Positions 1 through 8,431 are shown, numbered from the stretch's first letter. The stretch is DNA of 10,875 nt from JBFLYE01 sp040756715 [NCBI: bacterium] (GCA_040756715.1 JBFLYE010000001.1:1-10875); one strand, 5' to 3'. The notes: a model not told the origin generated them from the sequence alone. Numbers and translations: made by a program.

Positions 1-16
1 TAAAACTTAAACCTTC

Positions 17-49
17 AATTCAAAATTCAAAATTTAGAATTCAAAATTT
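17..49. repeat. A/T-rich short direct repeats (aattcaaaat)
   Basis: The 10-mer aattcaaaat occurs at 17-26 and 24-33 (overlapping, 7-bp step) and starts again at 38, where it runs on to aattcaaaattt. The third copy follows an EcoRI-like gaattc at 37-42. It looks like a low-complexity intergenic repeat; no protein can be supported here. It may be the edge of a longer array to the left of the window. Function is unknown. Confidence 0.6.
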
Positions 50-98
50 CTTAAAAGGTGGATGAATTTTTAAACAGATAAACACACACTATCTATTT

Positions 99-127
99 TT
101 GCACTAAGTGAGGGAAGATACTATAGC
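99..127 (+). promoter_or_regulatory. Possible sigma-70-type promoter for the VTT/phosphatase pair
   Basis: A -35-like TTGCAC (99-104) is followed by a 17-bp spacer and a -10-like TATAGC (122-127). Each box matches four or five of six consensus positions. Transcription would start near 134 and give a leader of about 50 nt before the ATG at 183. The -10 box overlaps the start of a 16-bp repeat (125-140). In AT-rich DNA such matches are common by chance, so this is only a candidate. Confidence 0.3.
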
Positions 128-140
128 TAAACACGTACTT
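125..140. repeat. 16-bp direct repeat, copy 1
   Basis: The 16-mer agctaaacacgtactt is found here and again, identical and in the same orientation, at 2309-2324. The two copies lie on either side of the + strand gene pair. A shorter copy of its first nine bases (agctaaaca) is at 2281-2289. The nature of the repeat is unknown: it could be a dispersed intergenic element or the remnant of a mobile unit. Confidence 0.6.
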
Positions 141-182
141 TAAAGGTGTTTTTTCGGCTTTTTACATCCAGATGACATTGAA

Positions 183-797
183 ATGAAAGAAGAATGGATT
201 TCTTACCCAAAAAAGCTTAAGATTCTTGCCATAACTATAATGATACCATTGCTTGTTGTATTCTTTCTTTTCTTTAAAGATAGATTTAAGGAGATTGCCC
301 TTTTTTTGTACACCATCTCTGCTAACTCCTTTATCCCATTTCCCCATGAGCCAGTGGTAATACTCTATGGAAGCATACTAAATCCATTGGTGGTAAGCAT
401 AATATGTGGGGTTGCCACAATCTTTAGTGCAATAATAGACCTAATTGTTATGAGTTTTCTCTTTAAACACAAAAGTGTGGTTGAATTTAAGGAAAGGAAT
501 TATTGGTATAAACTAGCCGCAAGATACTTTAATATATCTCCAAGTGGAGCAATGGTCTTTGCTGCATTTACACCCATCCCATTTTACCCATTCAGGGTTA
601 TGGCAATACTTACCGGGCTTGCAAAATGGAAGTATATCCTCTCAACATTCATTGGACGCACTCCAAGATACTATCTTCTAGCCCTAATGGGAGATGCATT
701 TTACATTCCCCTTTGGGCTATTGTGTTGCTATTCTTTTTGATACTTATTCCTCCAGTATTAAAGGTAGTAAAAAGGCTAATCTTTAATGTACCATAG
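183..797 (+). CDS. VTT/DedA-like (SNARE-associated, YqaA-like) integral membrane protein
   Basis: A 204-residue polytopic inner-membrane protein. Hydrophobic segments lie at about 13-31, 36-48, 57-95, 122-147 and 172-197. Features typical of VTT/DedA-like proteins are visible: a proline- and glutamate-bearing loop (PFPHEP, 52-57) followed by LYGSILNP, a re-entrant-like FTPIPFYPFRVMAILTGL (129-146), and GRTPRYYLLALMGD (158-171), which resembles the conserved arginine region of YqaA-type members. Members of this superfamily move or scramble lipids, including undecaprenyl phosphate and phospholipids; the substrate here is not known. The ATG at 183 is the only good start: an in-frame stop lies at 141-143 and no ATG, GTG or TTG intervenes. 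The Shine-Dalgarno sequence is poor. The 3' end overlaps the next gene by 11 bp, so the two are probably co-expressed. The family call is fairly firm, the function is not. Confidence 0.8.
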   Translation: MKEEWISYPKKLKILAITIMIPLLVVFFLFFKDRFKEIALFLYTISANSFIPFPHEPVVILYGSILNPLVVSIICGVATIFSAIIDLIVMSFLFKHKSVVEFKERNYWYKLAARYFNISPSGAMVFAAFTPIPFYPFRVMAILTGLAKWKYILSTFIGRTPRYYLLALMGDAFYIPLWAIVLLFFLILIPPVLKVVKRLIFNVP

Positions 798-2169
798 ATG
801 CATATTCTTTCTTATTGATGGAGCAAGATATGATGTAACAAAGGAATTGTTGGCAGATGGGAAGCTTCCAAATATAGAAAAATATTTCCTCAAAAATGGC
901 AGCTTTCTAAAGGGATTTTCTGTGCTTCCAACCACCACGGGACCAGCCCATATCCCATTTTTGTTTGGGGTCTTTCCAGGGGTTGCAAATATCCCTGGGA
1001 TAAGATGGTTTGATAAGTCTATCAAATCTTTCTGGAATAAGCATCGCAGCTATGTAGGCCCGGGCAGCTATTTTATGGGTAATGATGTAAAAAGGGAGTA
1101 TCACTCTTTATTTGAATATTTTTCCTCTCCTTCTAATATCTTTGGCTCACTTGATCGTTGTTATGGAACAAGGTTAAAAAATACAAGGATAGAAAAGCTT
1201 TTGTGGTTTCTCTTTGCCCACTATTCTAATCGATGGGAGCTGGTGGATGATTATGCAGGGAAAAGGCTCATTTTATCTTTGAAGGGTGGATGTGATTTTA
1301 TATTTGCTGTTTTTCCCGCAATTGATGAGCTCAGCCATCTTACCCATCCCTATCACCATAAGGTTCTAAACAGCTATCTTAAAATAGATAGGATTGTAAA
1401 GGATACCTGTAGATGCTTGGAAGGGCAGAATATCTTGGAATCCACACTTTTGGTTATGGCATCTGACCATGGGCTTACAAAAACAGAAACCCATATCAGT
1501 CTGGTTGATCTCTTAAAGGAACATGGGTTTAACCCCCTATATTATCCAAAAATATTTAAAAGAGGCTATGATTCAGTGGTAATGGAATCAGGAAATGCTA
1601 TGTCACTTATCTACTTTCTTGATCAGCCATCTCAACCCAAAACCATTGATGAGATAATGAGGGATAAAAGGAAAAGGAGGCTTATAGATTCTTTATTAAA
1701 TAAAGAGGGGATAGAATTTATTGTTTTTCGTCTTAAAAATAGGGGGGTCTGTGTTTTAAATCTAACCGGAAGGATTTCAATCTATAATAGAAATAACGGC
1801 TATTATTTCAAGATAAAGGGTATAAACCCACTTGGATTTCCAAATACAGGCTTTATCCCTGAAGAAGATTCTATATTGTTAACCCAAAATAGCCCATTTC
1901 CCGATTCTATAAAACAGCTTGATCAGATATTCTTATCAGGAAGGAGTGGTGATATTATTGTGCTATCAAAAAAAGGCTATGATTTAAGAGAAAAACATGA
2001 ATGGCCTGAGCATAAAAGCTCCCATGGTTCGCTGATTAGGGAGCATATGGAGGTTCCTATATTCATCAACTATCCCATTTATACAAATCCTATCCGCACA
2101 GTTGATCTTTTCTCTATAATCCTAAAGCTCTTGGGAAAAACCCTACCTCAAAATATTGTATGTGTTTAG
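787..2169 (+). CDS. Alkaline-phosphatase-superfamily phosphodiesterase/phosphatase (type I phosphodiesterase/NPP-like)
   Basis: A 460-residue protein with the complete metal-binding and nucleophile set expected of the type I phosphodiesterase/nucleotide pyrophosphatase branch. D11 sits in FFLIDGARYD. T51 in TTTGPAH (49-55) is the likely nucleophile. D180 and H184 lie in DELSHLTH, D227 and H228 in ASDHG, and H413 in SSHGSL near the C terminus. These should bind two metal ions, usually zinc, and hydrolyse a phosphate mono- or diester. There is no signal peptide or clear membrane anchor, so a cytoplasmic location is inferred, although many relatives act outside the cytoplasm. The ATG at 787 is the first possible start after an in-frame stop at 778-780. 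It lies inside the upstream VTT gene, which suggests translational coupling. Residues 285-400 form a variable insert before the last histidine. The substrate is unknown; the neighbour hints at a lipid-linked phosphate. Confidence 0.85.
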   Translation: MYHRCIFFLIDGARYDVTKELLADGKLPNIEKYFLKNGSFLKGFSVLPTTTGPAHIPFLFGVFPGVANIPGIRWFDKSIKSFWNKHRSYVGPGSYFMGNDVKREYHSLFEYFSSPSNIFGSLDRCYGTRLKNTRIEKLLWFLFAHYSNRWELVDDYAGKRLILSLKGGCDFIFAVFPAIDELSHLTHPYHHKVLNSYLKIDRIVKDTCRCLEGQNILESTLLVMASDHGLTKTETHISLVDLLKEHGFNPLYYPKIFKRGYDSVVMESGNAMSLIYFLDQPSQPKTIDEIMRDKRKRRLIDSLLNKEGIEFIVFRLKNRGVCVLNLTGRISIYNRNNGYYFKIKGINPLGFPNTGFIPEEDSILLTQNSPFPDSIKQLDQIFLSGRSGDIIVLSKKGYDLREKHEWPEHKSSHGSLIREHMEVPIFINYPIYTNPIRTVDLFSIILKLLGKTLPQNIVCV

Positions 2170-2193
2170 GTAGGTGAGAATAAAATTGGGAAA

Positions 2194-2268
2194 TAGGCAC
2201 TTAAGGCACAAAGGCGAGAGAGTTTATTTATTACTTGCTTTCTTTGTGCCTTTGCCCCTTTGTGCCTA
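2194..2268. repeat. Compound inverted repeat between convergent genes
   Basis: The left arm holds two aggcac units (2195-2200, 2204-2209). The right arm holds two copies of ctttgtgcct (2242-2251, 2258-2267). The longest perfect stem is 11 bp, aaggcacaaag (2203-2213) with ctttgtgcctt (2242-2252). An outer 7-bp stem pairs taggcac (2194-2200) with gtgccta (2262-2268). Alternative pairings exist, since 2204-2213 can also pair with 2258-2267. It sits in the 153-bp gap between the phosphatase gene and the end of the - strand operon, so it could fold in both transcripts and slow or end transcription. Neither side has a strong T-run, so a classical intrinsic terminator is not shown. It may instead be a dispersed palindromic element. 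Confidence 0.65.
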
Positions 2269-2280
2269 GGTATATAAGAC

Positions 2281-2289
2281 AGCTAAACA
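2281..2289. repeat. Short partial copy of the 16-bp repeat
   Basis: The nine bases agctaaaca match the first nine bases of the 16-bp repeat at 2309-2324, 28 bp further on. On its own a 9-mer is weak evidence; its closeness to the full copy is the reason for listing it. Confidence 0.3.
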
Positions 2290-2308
2290 ACGGCTATGGT
2301 AATTTAGA

Positions 2309-2324
2309 AGCTAAACACGTACTT
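2309..2324. repeat. 16-bp direct repeat, copy 2
   Basis: The sequence agctaaacacgtactt is identical to 125-140 and in the same orientation. Its last two bases overlap the stop codon (tta on the + strand, 2323-2325) of the - strand permease gene. Together the copies bracket the two + strand genes. Confidence 0.6.
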
Positions 2325-3285
2325 AATATCTAATCCTCGGGTCAGAGATGGCAAGGAGAATATCTGCAATTAGATTTCCCAAGATAAGAAGGAGGGTTGA
2401 AATAACAAGACCTCCCATAACAACATATAAATCCTGCGATAAAACAGCATCTAGGATGAGCCTTCCCATCCCAGGCCATCTTGTAATTATCTCAATAAGA
2501 GCAGCACCTGAAAGAACTGAGGAAAGTTGGAATCCAAAGATTGTAATCATTGGATTCATTGCATTCCTCAAGGTATGCTTATACAAAACATTGTTATGAG
2601 ACAATCCCTTTGCCCTTGCTGCTGTAATATATGGTAGAGATAAAACCTCAAGGATATAGCCCCTCATAACCCTTAAAAGCCATCCAAGTCCTCCTATGAT
2701 AAGACAACCAGCAGGAATAACTATATGCAGTGCATAATCTTTAATTTTTCCAAAAAATGAAAGCTCATAATGATCAATGCTTATCACGCCACCAATCGGA
2801 AGAATGTGTGTATTAGCGGCAAAAAATATAAAAAGAAAGGCGAGGAAAAATGCAGGAATGCTCATTGAAATAAATGAAAAAAAGGATATTGTCTTATCAA
2901 ACACCGAATATTTATGTTGAGAAGAGATTAAAGCAAGGGGTATGGCAAAGAGCCATAAAAAAATAAGAACAACAAAAGAGAGATACAATGTATTAAAAAG
3001 CCTTTGTTTAATCAATGTAATCACTGGAATGTGGTAGGCTAAAGAAACCCCAAAGTCAAGATGAATGATCTTCCAAAGCCATTTGAAATATTGGATATAA
3101 AGGGGCTTATCAAACCCAAATTCCTTTCTCATATCTTCAATTGTCTCCTTGCTTATCTCTGGATTAAGCTTAAGGCTTGTCCAAAAATCCCCTGGGGCAA
3201 GCTGAATAAGAAAGAAAGAGATAATGGTTACCCCAAATAAAAGGGGGATGGCATGTAAAAGCCTTTTTATGATGTATTTTATCAT
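2323..3285 (-). CDS. ABC transporter permease, DppB/OppB type (peptide/nickel family)
   Basis: A 320-residue inner-membrane permease of the usual length for the DppB/OppB family. The N terminus (MIKYIIKRLL, a hydrophobic helix to about 29, then LAPGD at 29-33) is typical. Further membrane segments lie at about 100-120, 133-157, 186-205, 247-266 and 285-312. The cytoplasmic EAA-type loop that docks to the ATPase is at 219-247 (YITAARAKGLSHNNVLYKHT and following), and the C terminus SDPRIRY is family-like. Such permeases pair with a DppC-type permease, two ATPases and a binding protein to import peptides, nickel or sugars-oligomers. None of these partners is in the window, so the gene is either an orphan here or relies on partners elsewhere. 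The ATG overlaps the stop of the upstream flippase-like gene by 4 bp (ATGA), so they are translationally coupled. It is the last gene of the - strand run. Specificity cannot be inferred. Confidence 0.88.
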   Translation of the reverse strand: MIKYIIKRLLHAIPLLFGVTIISFFLIQLAPGDFWTSLKLNPEISKETIEDMRKEFGFDKPLYIQYFKWLWKIIHLDFGVSLAYHIPVITLIKQRLFNTLYLSFVVLIFLWLFAIPLALISSQHKYSVFDKTISFFSFISMSIPAFFLAFLFIFFAANTHILPIGGVISIDHYELSFFGKIKDYALHIVIPAGCLIIGGLGWLLRVMRGYILEVLSLPYITAARAKGLSHNNVLYKHTLRNAMNPMITIFGFQLSSVLSGAALIEIITRWPGMGRLILDAVLSQDLYVVMGGLVISTLLLILGNLIADILLAISDPRIRY

Positions 3286-4229
3286 CCTTCCTTCTTCAAA
3301 GAAAGAAGCTTTCCAAATGAAAGCCCTTCCAGGAATAAAAAAACAATCCCCACAATGGTTACAGGAACAAATGAAATAATATATGTAACCATTGAGTAGG
3401 AAAAGGCTATATCTTTATCTACCCCAAATAGGGCTAAAGCAAGGATACAAAAATATTGGTATGTTCCTAAATAGCCTGGGGCAGCTGGAATCATAACACC
3501 AATTACCGCCATTACAAGGACAAAAAAGCCGACATAGACGGGAAGATTAAGGGAAAAGCCATTGATACAGAAATACAAAAAAAGCCCATAAATCCCCCAA
3601 ACAACAATGGAATAAAGCAAGATAATAAAAACCTGCTTTAAAGAGCCAAGAATAGAAAATCCCTCTGCAAATTCCTCAACCATACCTGCTAATTTTTTTG
3701 AAAAAGCCATTTTTTTTAGGACAAAATCCTTCTTAACCTTAATAAGAATAAAGAAAAAAAGGGCAAGGATATAAACACTAGCAACCACAAATCCCATTGT
3801 TTTAACCTTCTTTGGAAATTGACAAACAAAAAGAAGAATTGCCAGAAATAAGAATACAGAAAGCCCGTCAAATACCCTTTCTAAAAGAATTGTTCCAAAG
3901 GCAAGGCTTATACTTACATTTTCCCTTTTTTTAAGGATATATGGCCTTGCAAGCTCGCCAATCCTTGCAGGAAGCACATTGTTTATCATAAGCCCAATAA
4001 GAAAGCTTGATGTAAGGCTATAAAAACTTAAAGGCTTTAAAAAGAAAAATCGCCACCTTATAACCCTTACGATAAAACCAAGAACAATAAAGAGAAATGA
4101 TAGACCAATCCATTGCCATTTAATCTTTGAAAATGACAAAATAACTTGAGAAAACGAAAGGTCTTTTATTGCGAGATAAATAAAAAAAATGCTTATTAAA
4201 ATGGGAAGGAAAACCTTTATTTTGTTCAT
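3282..4229 (-). CDS. Flippase-like integral membrane protein (LPG_synthase_TM / UPF0104 / AglD-like family)
   Basis: A 315-residue protein with about eight membrane helices (roughly 4-21, 39-58, 71-84, 109-136, 146-163, 198-222, 230-247 and 283-301). It shows the family's conserved elements: VRVIRWRFF (54-62), NNVLPARIGELARPYIL (83-99), LLERVFDGLSV (115-125) and a late PAAPGYLGTYQY (248-259). The family corresponds to the membrane half of MprF, which flips lysyl-phosphatidylglycerol, and to AglD2-type proteins. A role in moving a lipid or polyprenyl-linked compound is therefore likely, but no synthetase domain is attached and the substrate is unknown. It starts 49 bp after the rpoC stop without an obvious Shine-Dalgarno sequence; no ATG, GTG or TTG lies upstream in frame after the preceding stop, so the ATG at 4227-4229 is kept. 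It overlaps the permease gene downstream by 4 bp. Confidence 0.83.
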   Translation of the reverse strand: MNKIKVFLPILISIFFIYLAIKDLSFSQVILSFSKIKWQWIGLSFLFIVLGFIVRVIRWRFFFLKPLSFYSLTSSFLIGLMINNVLPARIGELARPYILKKRENVSISLAFGTILLERVFDGLSVFLFLAILLFVCQFPKKVKTMGFVVASVYILALFFFILIKVKKDFVLKKMAFSKKLAGMVEEFAEGFSILGSLKQVFIILLYSIVVWGIYGLFLYFCINGFSLNLPVYVGFFVLVMAVIGVMIPAAPGYLGTYQYFCILALALFGVDKDIAFSYSMVTYIISFVPVTIVGIVFLFLEGLSFGKLLSLKKEG

Positions 4230-4278
4230 TACAAATTGAAAGGGAGTAAAATTTGCAATTGCCTCTACAAGAGCTTCC

Positions 4279-7200
4279 CTATTCTACAAAATGTTCCCTA
4301 AATCCAGTACCTGTGGGAATAAGCCTTCCGATTATAACATTCTCCTTCAAGCCCGAAAGATCATCAATCTGTCCATCAATCGATGCATCGGTCAATACCC
4401 TTGTTGTTTCTTGAAATGATGCGGCACTAATAAAGCTATCGGTAGCTAAAGATGCCTTTGTAATTCCAAGGAGGATAATTTTTCCCTGAGCCTGCTTTTT
4501 CCCTCCCCTTTTTGCCTTTTCATTTATCTCTTTAAATTTAGCCCTATCTATTTGCTCCCCTGGCAGAAGCCCTGTTTCCCCTGGGTCTGTAATCTTTACC
4601 TTCCTTAACATCTGCCTTATGATAACCTCAATGTGCTTATCATTTATATCAACATCTTGATGCCTATAAACCTCTTGAATTTCATTTAGAAGGTATCTCT
4701 GGAGCCTTTTTTCACCCTCTATCCTTAATATATCATGTGGATCAATAGGTCCTTCAACTAGCTGCTCACCAGCCTTAACCATATCACCTGGATGAACCTT
4801 AAGATGACGCCCCATCGAAATACTATACTCCTTTAGATCTTGGGTTATCTCATTTTTAACCTCAATTATCCTCGTCCTCATACCCTCTGTTTCCTTAAAG
4901 CTTACCACACCATCTATTTCAGAAAGAATAGCCGGATCTTTTGGCCTTCTCGCCTCAAAAAGCTCAACCACCCTCGGAAGGCCACCGGTAATATCCTTTG
5001 TATAAATAAATTCCTGGGGGAATTTAGCAATTACATCCCCAGCCTTCACCTCCCTACCCTCTTCTACTACAAGCCTTGCACCATTTGGAATGGTATATCT
5101 AGTAATCTGACCATCTAAGCTGATTATCAAAACAACAGGTTGAAGCTTTCCCTCTCGATCAGGGATTATCGTCCTTCTATAATACCCAGTATTCTCATCA
5201 AGCTCCTCCCTCAATGTCCTTTCAGAAACAATATCAACAAATTTAATCTTACCACTTATCTCTGTAAGGATGGGTTCATTATAGGGATCAAAATCAGCAA
5301 TTTTTCTCCCCCCTTCTACAAATTCGTCTTGCTTGACAAATATCCTTGCCCCTGTTTTTAGCCTTATCTTTCTCTCGTCAGATACAATGTAAAGAGAGTC
5401 TTTGAAAAATTTTACCGTTCCCCGCACAGGTGTTTGAATGAATCTATCTTCTGACTGGATTATTTTCTCCCCTATATTTACCCAAAATCCTTCATGGACA
5501 ATAGGTTTAAAAGAAGATGATAAGGGATGAGAAAATAAGACCTTTACAATTGTTATATCTCCCTCCCTCAAAGAAATATAGGTTCCATCATCCATTTCAA
5601 CTAGCCTTTTTGGAAGATCAACAATCCGTACAGGATAATCAAATTTTATTTCTGCCTCTTCCACTGCACGACGTGCTGTTCCTCCAATATGAAATGTTCT
5701 CATAGTAAGCTGGGTTCCTGGTTCACCAATGGATTGAGCGGCAATTATTCCTACTGTTTCTCCCAAATCAACCAATTTTCGTGTAGAAAGATCCCAACCA
5801 TAGCATTTACTACATATCCCCTTTTCTGCTTCACAGGTAAGCACATACCTTATTTTTATCTTCTCAATCTCTGCTTTATCTATTTTCTCTGCTCTCTCCT
5901 CTGTAATCTCTTCATTCTCTTTGACAATTATCTCTCCGGTCATTGGATCAACAACATCCTCAAGGCAAACCCGTCCTAATACCCTACTTCCCAAAGAAAC
6001 AATAACCTCATCCCCTTTCTTTATCGGCTCAATAATACTTCCATTTATTGTTTTACAATCATCCATTGAAATAATAACATCTTGGGCTACATTCACAAGC
6101 CTCCTTGTAAGATAGCCTGCATCTGCTGTCTTTAAAGCTGTATCTGTAAGACCCTTTCTTGCACCATGGGTTGAGATGAAATATTCCAAAACAGAAAGAC
6201 CCTCTCTAAAATTCGATGTAATAGGGAGTTCTATTATTTTACCACTTGGTTTTGCCATTAAACCCCTCATTCCTCCAAGCTGCCTTATCTGTTGCCTGCT
6301 TCCCCTTGCTCCTGAATCCATCATCAGATAAACGGGATTAAATCCAGCCCTATCTCTACTTATTTCATCAAAAAGCATCTTTGCCAGGTCTTCATTTACA
6401 GATGTCCAGATATCAACTACCTGATTATACCTTTCCTCATCTGTAATCAATCCATTCTGGTATGCCATTTGTATCTTTTCCTGCCTTTTAAATGTAGCCT
6501 CCAAAAGCCTCTTTTTTCTCTCGGGAATCTTTATATCAATCATTGAGATAGAAGAAGCAGACTTTGTAGCAAATTTATAACCAAGCTCCTTTATCTCATC
6601 AAGAAATAAAACAGATCTTGTTATACCATATTTTGTATAAATCTTCCTTACTAAATCAGCCAAAAATCCCTTATTTAAGGTCTGATTTATATATCCCATC
6701 TCGCTTGGCACTGCCTCATTAAAAATTACCCTTCCTGGTGTTGTCTCTTGCAATTTACCATCCATCTTTACTTTTATAATGGAATGGAGATCAATCTCTC
6801 CCATCTCATAGAGGGAGATCACCTCGTCTTTATCCTTAAATATCCTTCCTGTACCCTTTGTATTCTTTCCCTCCTTTGTAAGATAACAAAGCCCTAATAC
6901 TATATCCTGGGTTGGAGCAACCAAGGGCTTTCCAGAGGATGGAGAAAGAAGGTTATGAGAAGAAAACATTAAGATTCTTGCCTCAAGCTGAGCCTCTAAA
7001 GAAAGGGGGATGTGGACTGCCATTTGATCTCCATCAAAATCTGCATTAAAGGCCGCACAAACCATAGGATGAATCCTGATCGCCTCACCATCTACAAGAA
7101 CTGGCTCAAATGCTTGAATAGAAGCCCTATGAAGGGTTGGCGCTCGATTAAGAAGGATAGGGTGATTTTTTGTTATCTCCTCAAGTGCATCCCATATCTC

Positions 7201-8403
7201 TTTGGTCTCCTTTTCAATAAGCCTCTTTGCACTCTTGATATTGTGGGCATATCCTGTGGCAACAAGCCGTCTCATCACAAATGGTTTAAATAGCTCAAAA
7301 GCCATCCTTTTGGGAAGACCACATTGATATAGCTTGAGAGTAGGATCAACCACAATTACACTTCTTCCAGAATAATCAACCCTCTTTCCCAGAAGGTTTT
7401 GTCTAAATCTTCCCTGCTTTCCCTTTAAAATCTCAGAAAGGGATTTAAGGAGTCTATTTGATGATGAAAGAACAGGCTTTCCCCTTCTTCCATTGTCAAA
7501 CAGTGCATCCACTGATTCTTGAAGCATCCTCTTCTCATTCCTTATAATGACATCTGGTGCCCTAAGTTCAATAAGACGCTGAAGGCGATTATTTCTGTTA
7601 ATAACCCTTCTGTAAAGGTCATTAAGGTCAGAGGTAGCAACCCTTCCCCCATCAAGTTGAACCATTGGACGAAGGTCTGGTGGAAGAACAGGAATAACAG
7701 TAAGAATCATCCACTCGGGTTTATTTCCAGATTTAATAAATGATTCAATAATAGAAAGCCTTTTTACAATCTTTCTCTTTTTTGGGGCAGATTTTTCATC
7801 TTCTAATGACTTTCTTAAATTACTTGCAAGCCTCTTTAAATCTAAGGAACTTAAGGCAGAACGCACAGCCTCCGCACCCATTTTTGCCTCAAATCCACCT
7901 GGATACCTTTCCAAAAGGGCATTATATTCAGACTCTGACAAAACACTATGTTTTTTTATCAAAACATCTTTTTCGGTGTTAAGAACAAGCCAGCTGTCAA
8001 AGTAAATAACCCCTTCAAGCTCCTGGCTTGTTATATCTAAAAGTAGTGCGATGGGAGAGGGAATTCTCTTTACATACCAGATATGAGCAACAGGTGCGGC
8101 TAATTCTATATGACCCATCCTTTCCCTTCTTGCATCTGATTTTATAATCTCAACGCCACATCTATCGCAGATAACGCCCTTGTATCTCATACTTTTATAC
8201 TTGCCGCAGAAGCATTCATAATCCCTGGTAGGACCAAAGATTCTTTCACAAAATAGGCCATCCCTTTCGGGACGCAAAGAGCGGTAATTTATGGTCTCGG
8301 TCTTTTTAATTACCCCCCTTGACCAGCCTCTTATTACATCAGGCGAGACAAGCCCTATCTTGATTAAGATATTGCTCACATTAAAATCCTTCTCAAAAGG
8401 CAT
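4279..8403 (-). CDS. rpoC: DNA-directed RNA polymerase subunit beta'
   Basis: The full-length beta' subunit (1374 residues) forms the clamp and half of the active centre of RNA polymerase. The N-terminal zinc ribbon uses C64, C66, C79 and C82. The catalytic NADFDGDQ (453-460; window 7024-7047) supplies D455, D457 and D459 for the catalytic magnesium. The second zinc site is C783, C857, C864 and C867. The trigger loop begins in [18 protein letters not shown] (891-908), with M901 and H905 matching E. coli M932 and H936. Between it and DITGGLPRV (1137-1145) lie about 225 residues, equivalent to the SI3 insertion of E. coli and many diderms and absent from Gram-positive enzymes. The C terminus ([17 protein letters not shown], 1351-1367) is complete. 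It starts 28 bp after the rpoB stop with a strong ribosome-binding site. Co-transcription with rpoB is near certain. No frameshift or missing residue was seen. Confidence 0.99.
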   Translation of the reverse strand: MPFEKDFNVSNILIKIGLVSPDVIRGWSRGVIKKTETINYRSLRPERDGLFCERIFGPTRDYECFCGKYKSMRYKGVICDRCGVEIIKSDARRERMGHIELAAPVAHIWYVKRIPSPIALLLDITSQELEGVIYFDSWLVLNTEKDVLIKKHSVLSESEYNALLERYPGGFEAKMGAEAVRSALSSLDLKRLASNLRKSLEDEKSAPKKRKIVKRLSIIESFIKSGNKPEWMILTVIPVLPPDLRPMVQLDGGRVATSDLNDLYRRVINRNNRLQRLIELRAPDVIIRNEKRMLQESVDALFDNGRRGKPVLSSSNRLLKSLSEILKGKQGRFRQNLLGKRVDYSGRSVIVVDPTLKLYQCGLPKRMAFELFKPFVMRRLVATGYAHNIKSAKRLIEKETKEIWDALEEITKNHPILLNRAPTLHRASIQAFEPVLVDGEAIRIHPMVCAAFNADFDGDQMAVHIPLSLEAQLEARILMFSSHNLLSPSSGKPLVAPTQDIVLGLCYLTKEGKNTKGTGRIFKDKDEVISLYEMGEIDLHSIIKVKMDGKLQETTPGRVIFNEAVPSEMGYINQTLNKGFLADLVRKIYTKYGITRSVLFLDEIKELGYKFATKSASSISMIDIKIPERKKRLLEATFKRQEKIQMAYQNGLITDEERYNQVVDIWTSVNEDLAKMLFDEISRDRAGFNPVYLMMDSGARGSRQQIRQLGGMRGLMAKPSGKIIELPITSNFREGLSVLEYFISTHGARKGLTDTALKTADAGYLTRRLVNVAQDVIISMDDCKTINGSIIEPIKKGDEVIVSLGSRVLGRVCLEDVVDPMTGEIIVKENEEITEERAEKIDKAEIEKIKIRYVLTCEAEKGICSKCYGWDLSTRKLVDLGETVGIIAAQSIGEPGTQLTMRTFHIGGTARRAVEEAEIKFDYPVRIVDLPKRLVEMDDGTYISLREGDITIVKVLFSHPLSSSFKPIVHEGFWVNIGEKIIQSEDRFIQTPVRGTVKFFKDSLYIVSDERKIRLKTGARIFVKQDEFVEGGRKIADFDPYNEPILTEISGKIKFVDIVSERTLREELDENTGYYRRTIIPDREGKLQPVVLIISLDGQITRYTIPNGARLVVEEGREVKAGDVIAKFPQEFIYTKDITGGLPRVVELFEARRPKDPAILSEIDGVVSFKETEGMRTRIIEVKNEITQDLKEYSISMGRHLKVHPGDMVKAGEQLVEGPIDPHDILRIEGEKRLQRYLLNEIQEVYRHQDVDINDKHIEVIIRQMLRKVKITDPGETGLLPGEQIDRAKFKEINEKAKRGGKKQAQGKIILLGITKASLATDSFISAASFQETTRVLTDASIDGQIDDLSGLKENVIIGRLIPTGTGFREHFVE

Positions 8404-8410
8404 TTTCTAA

Positions 8411-8418
8411 CCTCCTCC
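8411..8418 (-). promoter_or_regulatory. Strong ribosome-binding site of rpoC
   Basis: Read on the - strand this is GGAGGAGG inside AAGGAGGAGGTT, seven bases before the rpoC ATG (8401-8403). It fixes the rpoC start. It also shows that this organism uses Shine-Dalgarno initiation, in contrast to the weak sites before the VTT and flippase-like genes. Confidence 0.88.
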
Positions 8419-8431
8419 TTATATTAAAATC

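Noticed and set aside
129-151. Hairpin aaacac/gtgttt followed by T residues, as a terminator or attenuator before the VTT gene
   Set aside because: The stem is only 6 bp and AT-rich with an 11-nt loop, and the second copy of the 16-bp repeat (2309-2324) lacks the partner arm, so the pairing is probably chance.
162-347. 61-codon - strand open frame at the start of the VTT gene
   Set aside because: It overlaps the VTT coding region and its leader; the lysine-rich product resembles nothing and no promoter or ribosome-binding site supports it.
777-1104. Two - strand open frames within the phosphatase gene
   Set aside because: They lie opposite a gene with a complete conserved active site, show no recognisable motif and have no ribosome-binding site.
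2194-2268. CRISPR-like array from the repeated ctttgtgcct and aggcac units
   Set aside because: The units are only 6-10 bp, arranged as an inverted repeat, without regular spacers or cas genes.
2348-2599. 83-codon + strand open frame in the permease gene
   Set aside because: It is antisense to the conserved C-terminal half of the DppB-type permease, including the end of the EAA loop region, and has no features of its own.
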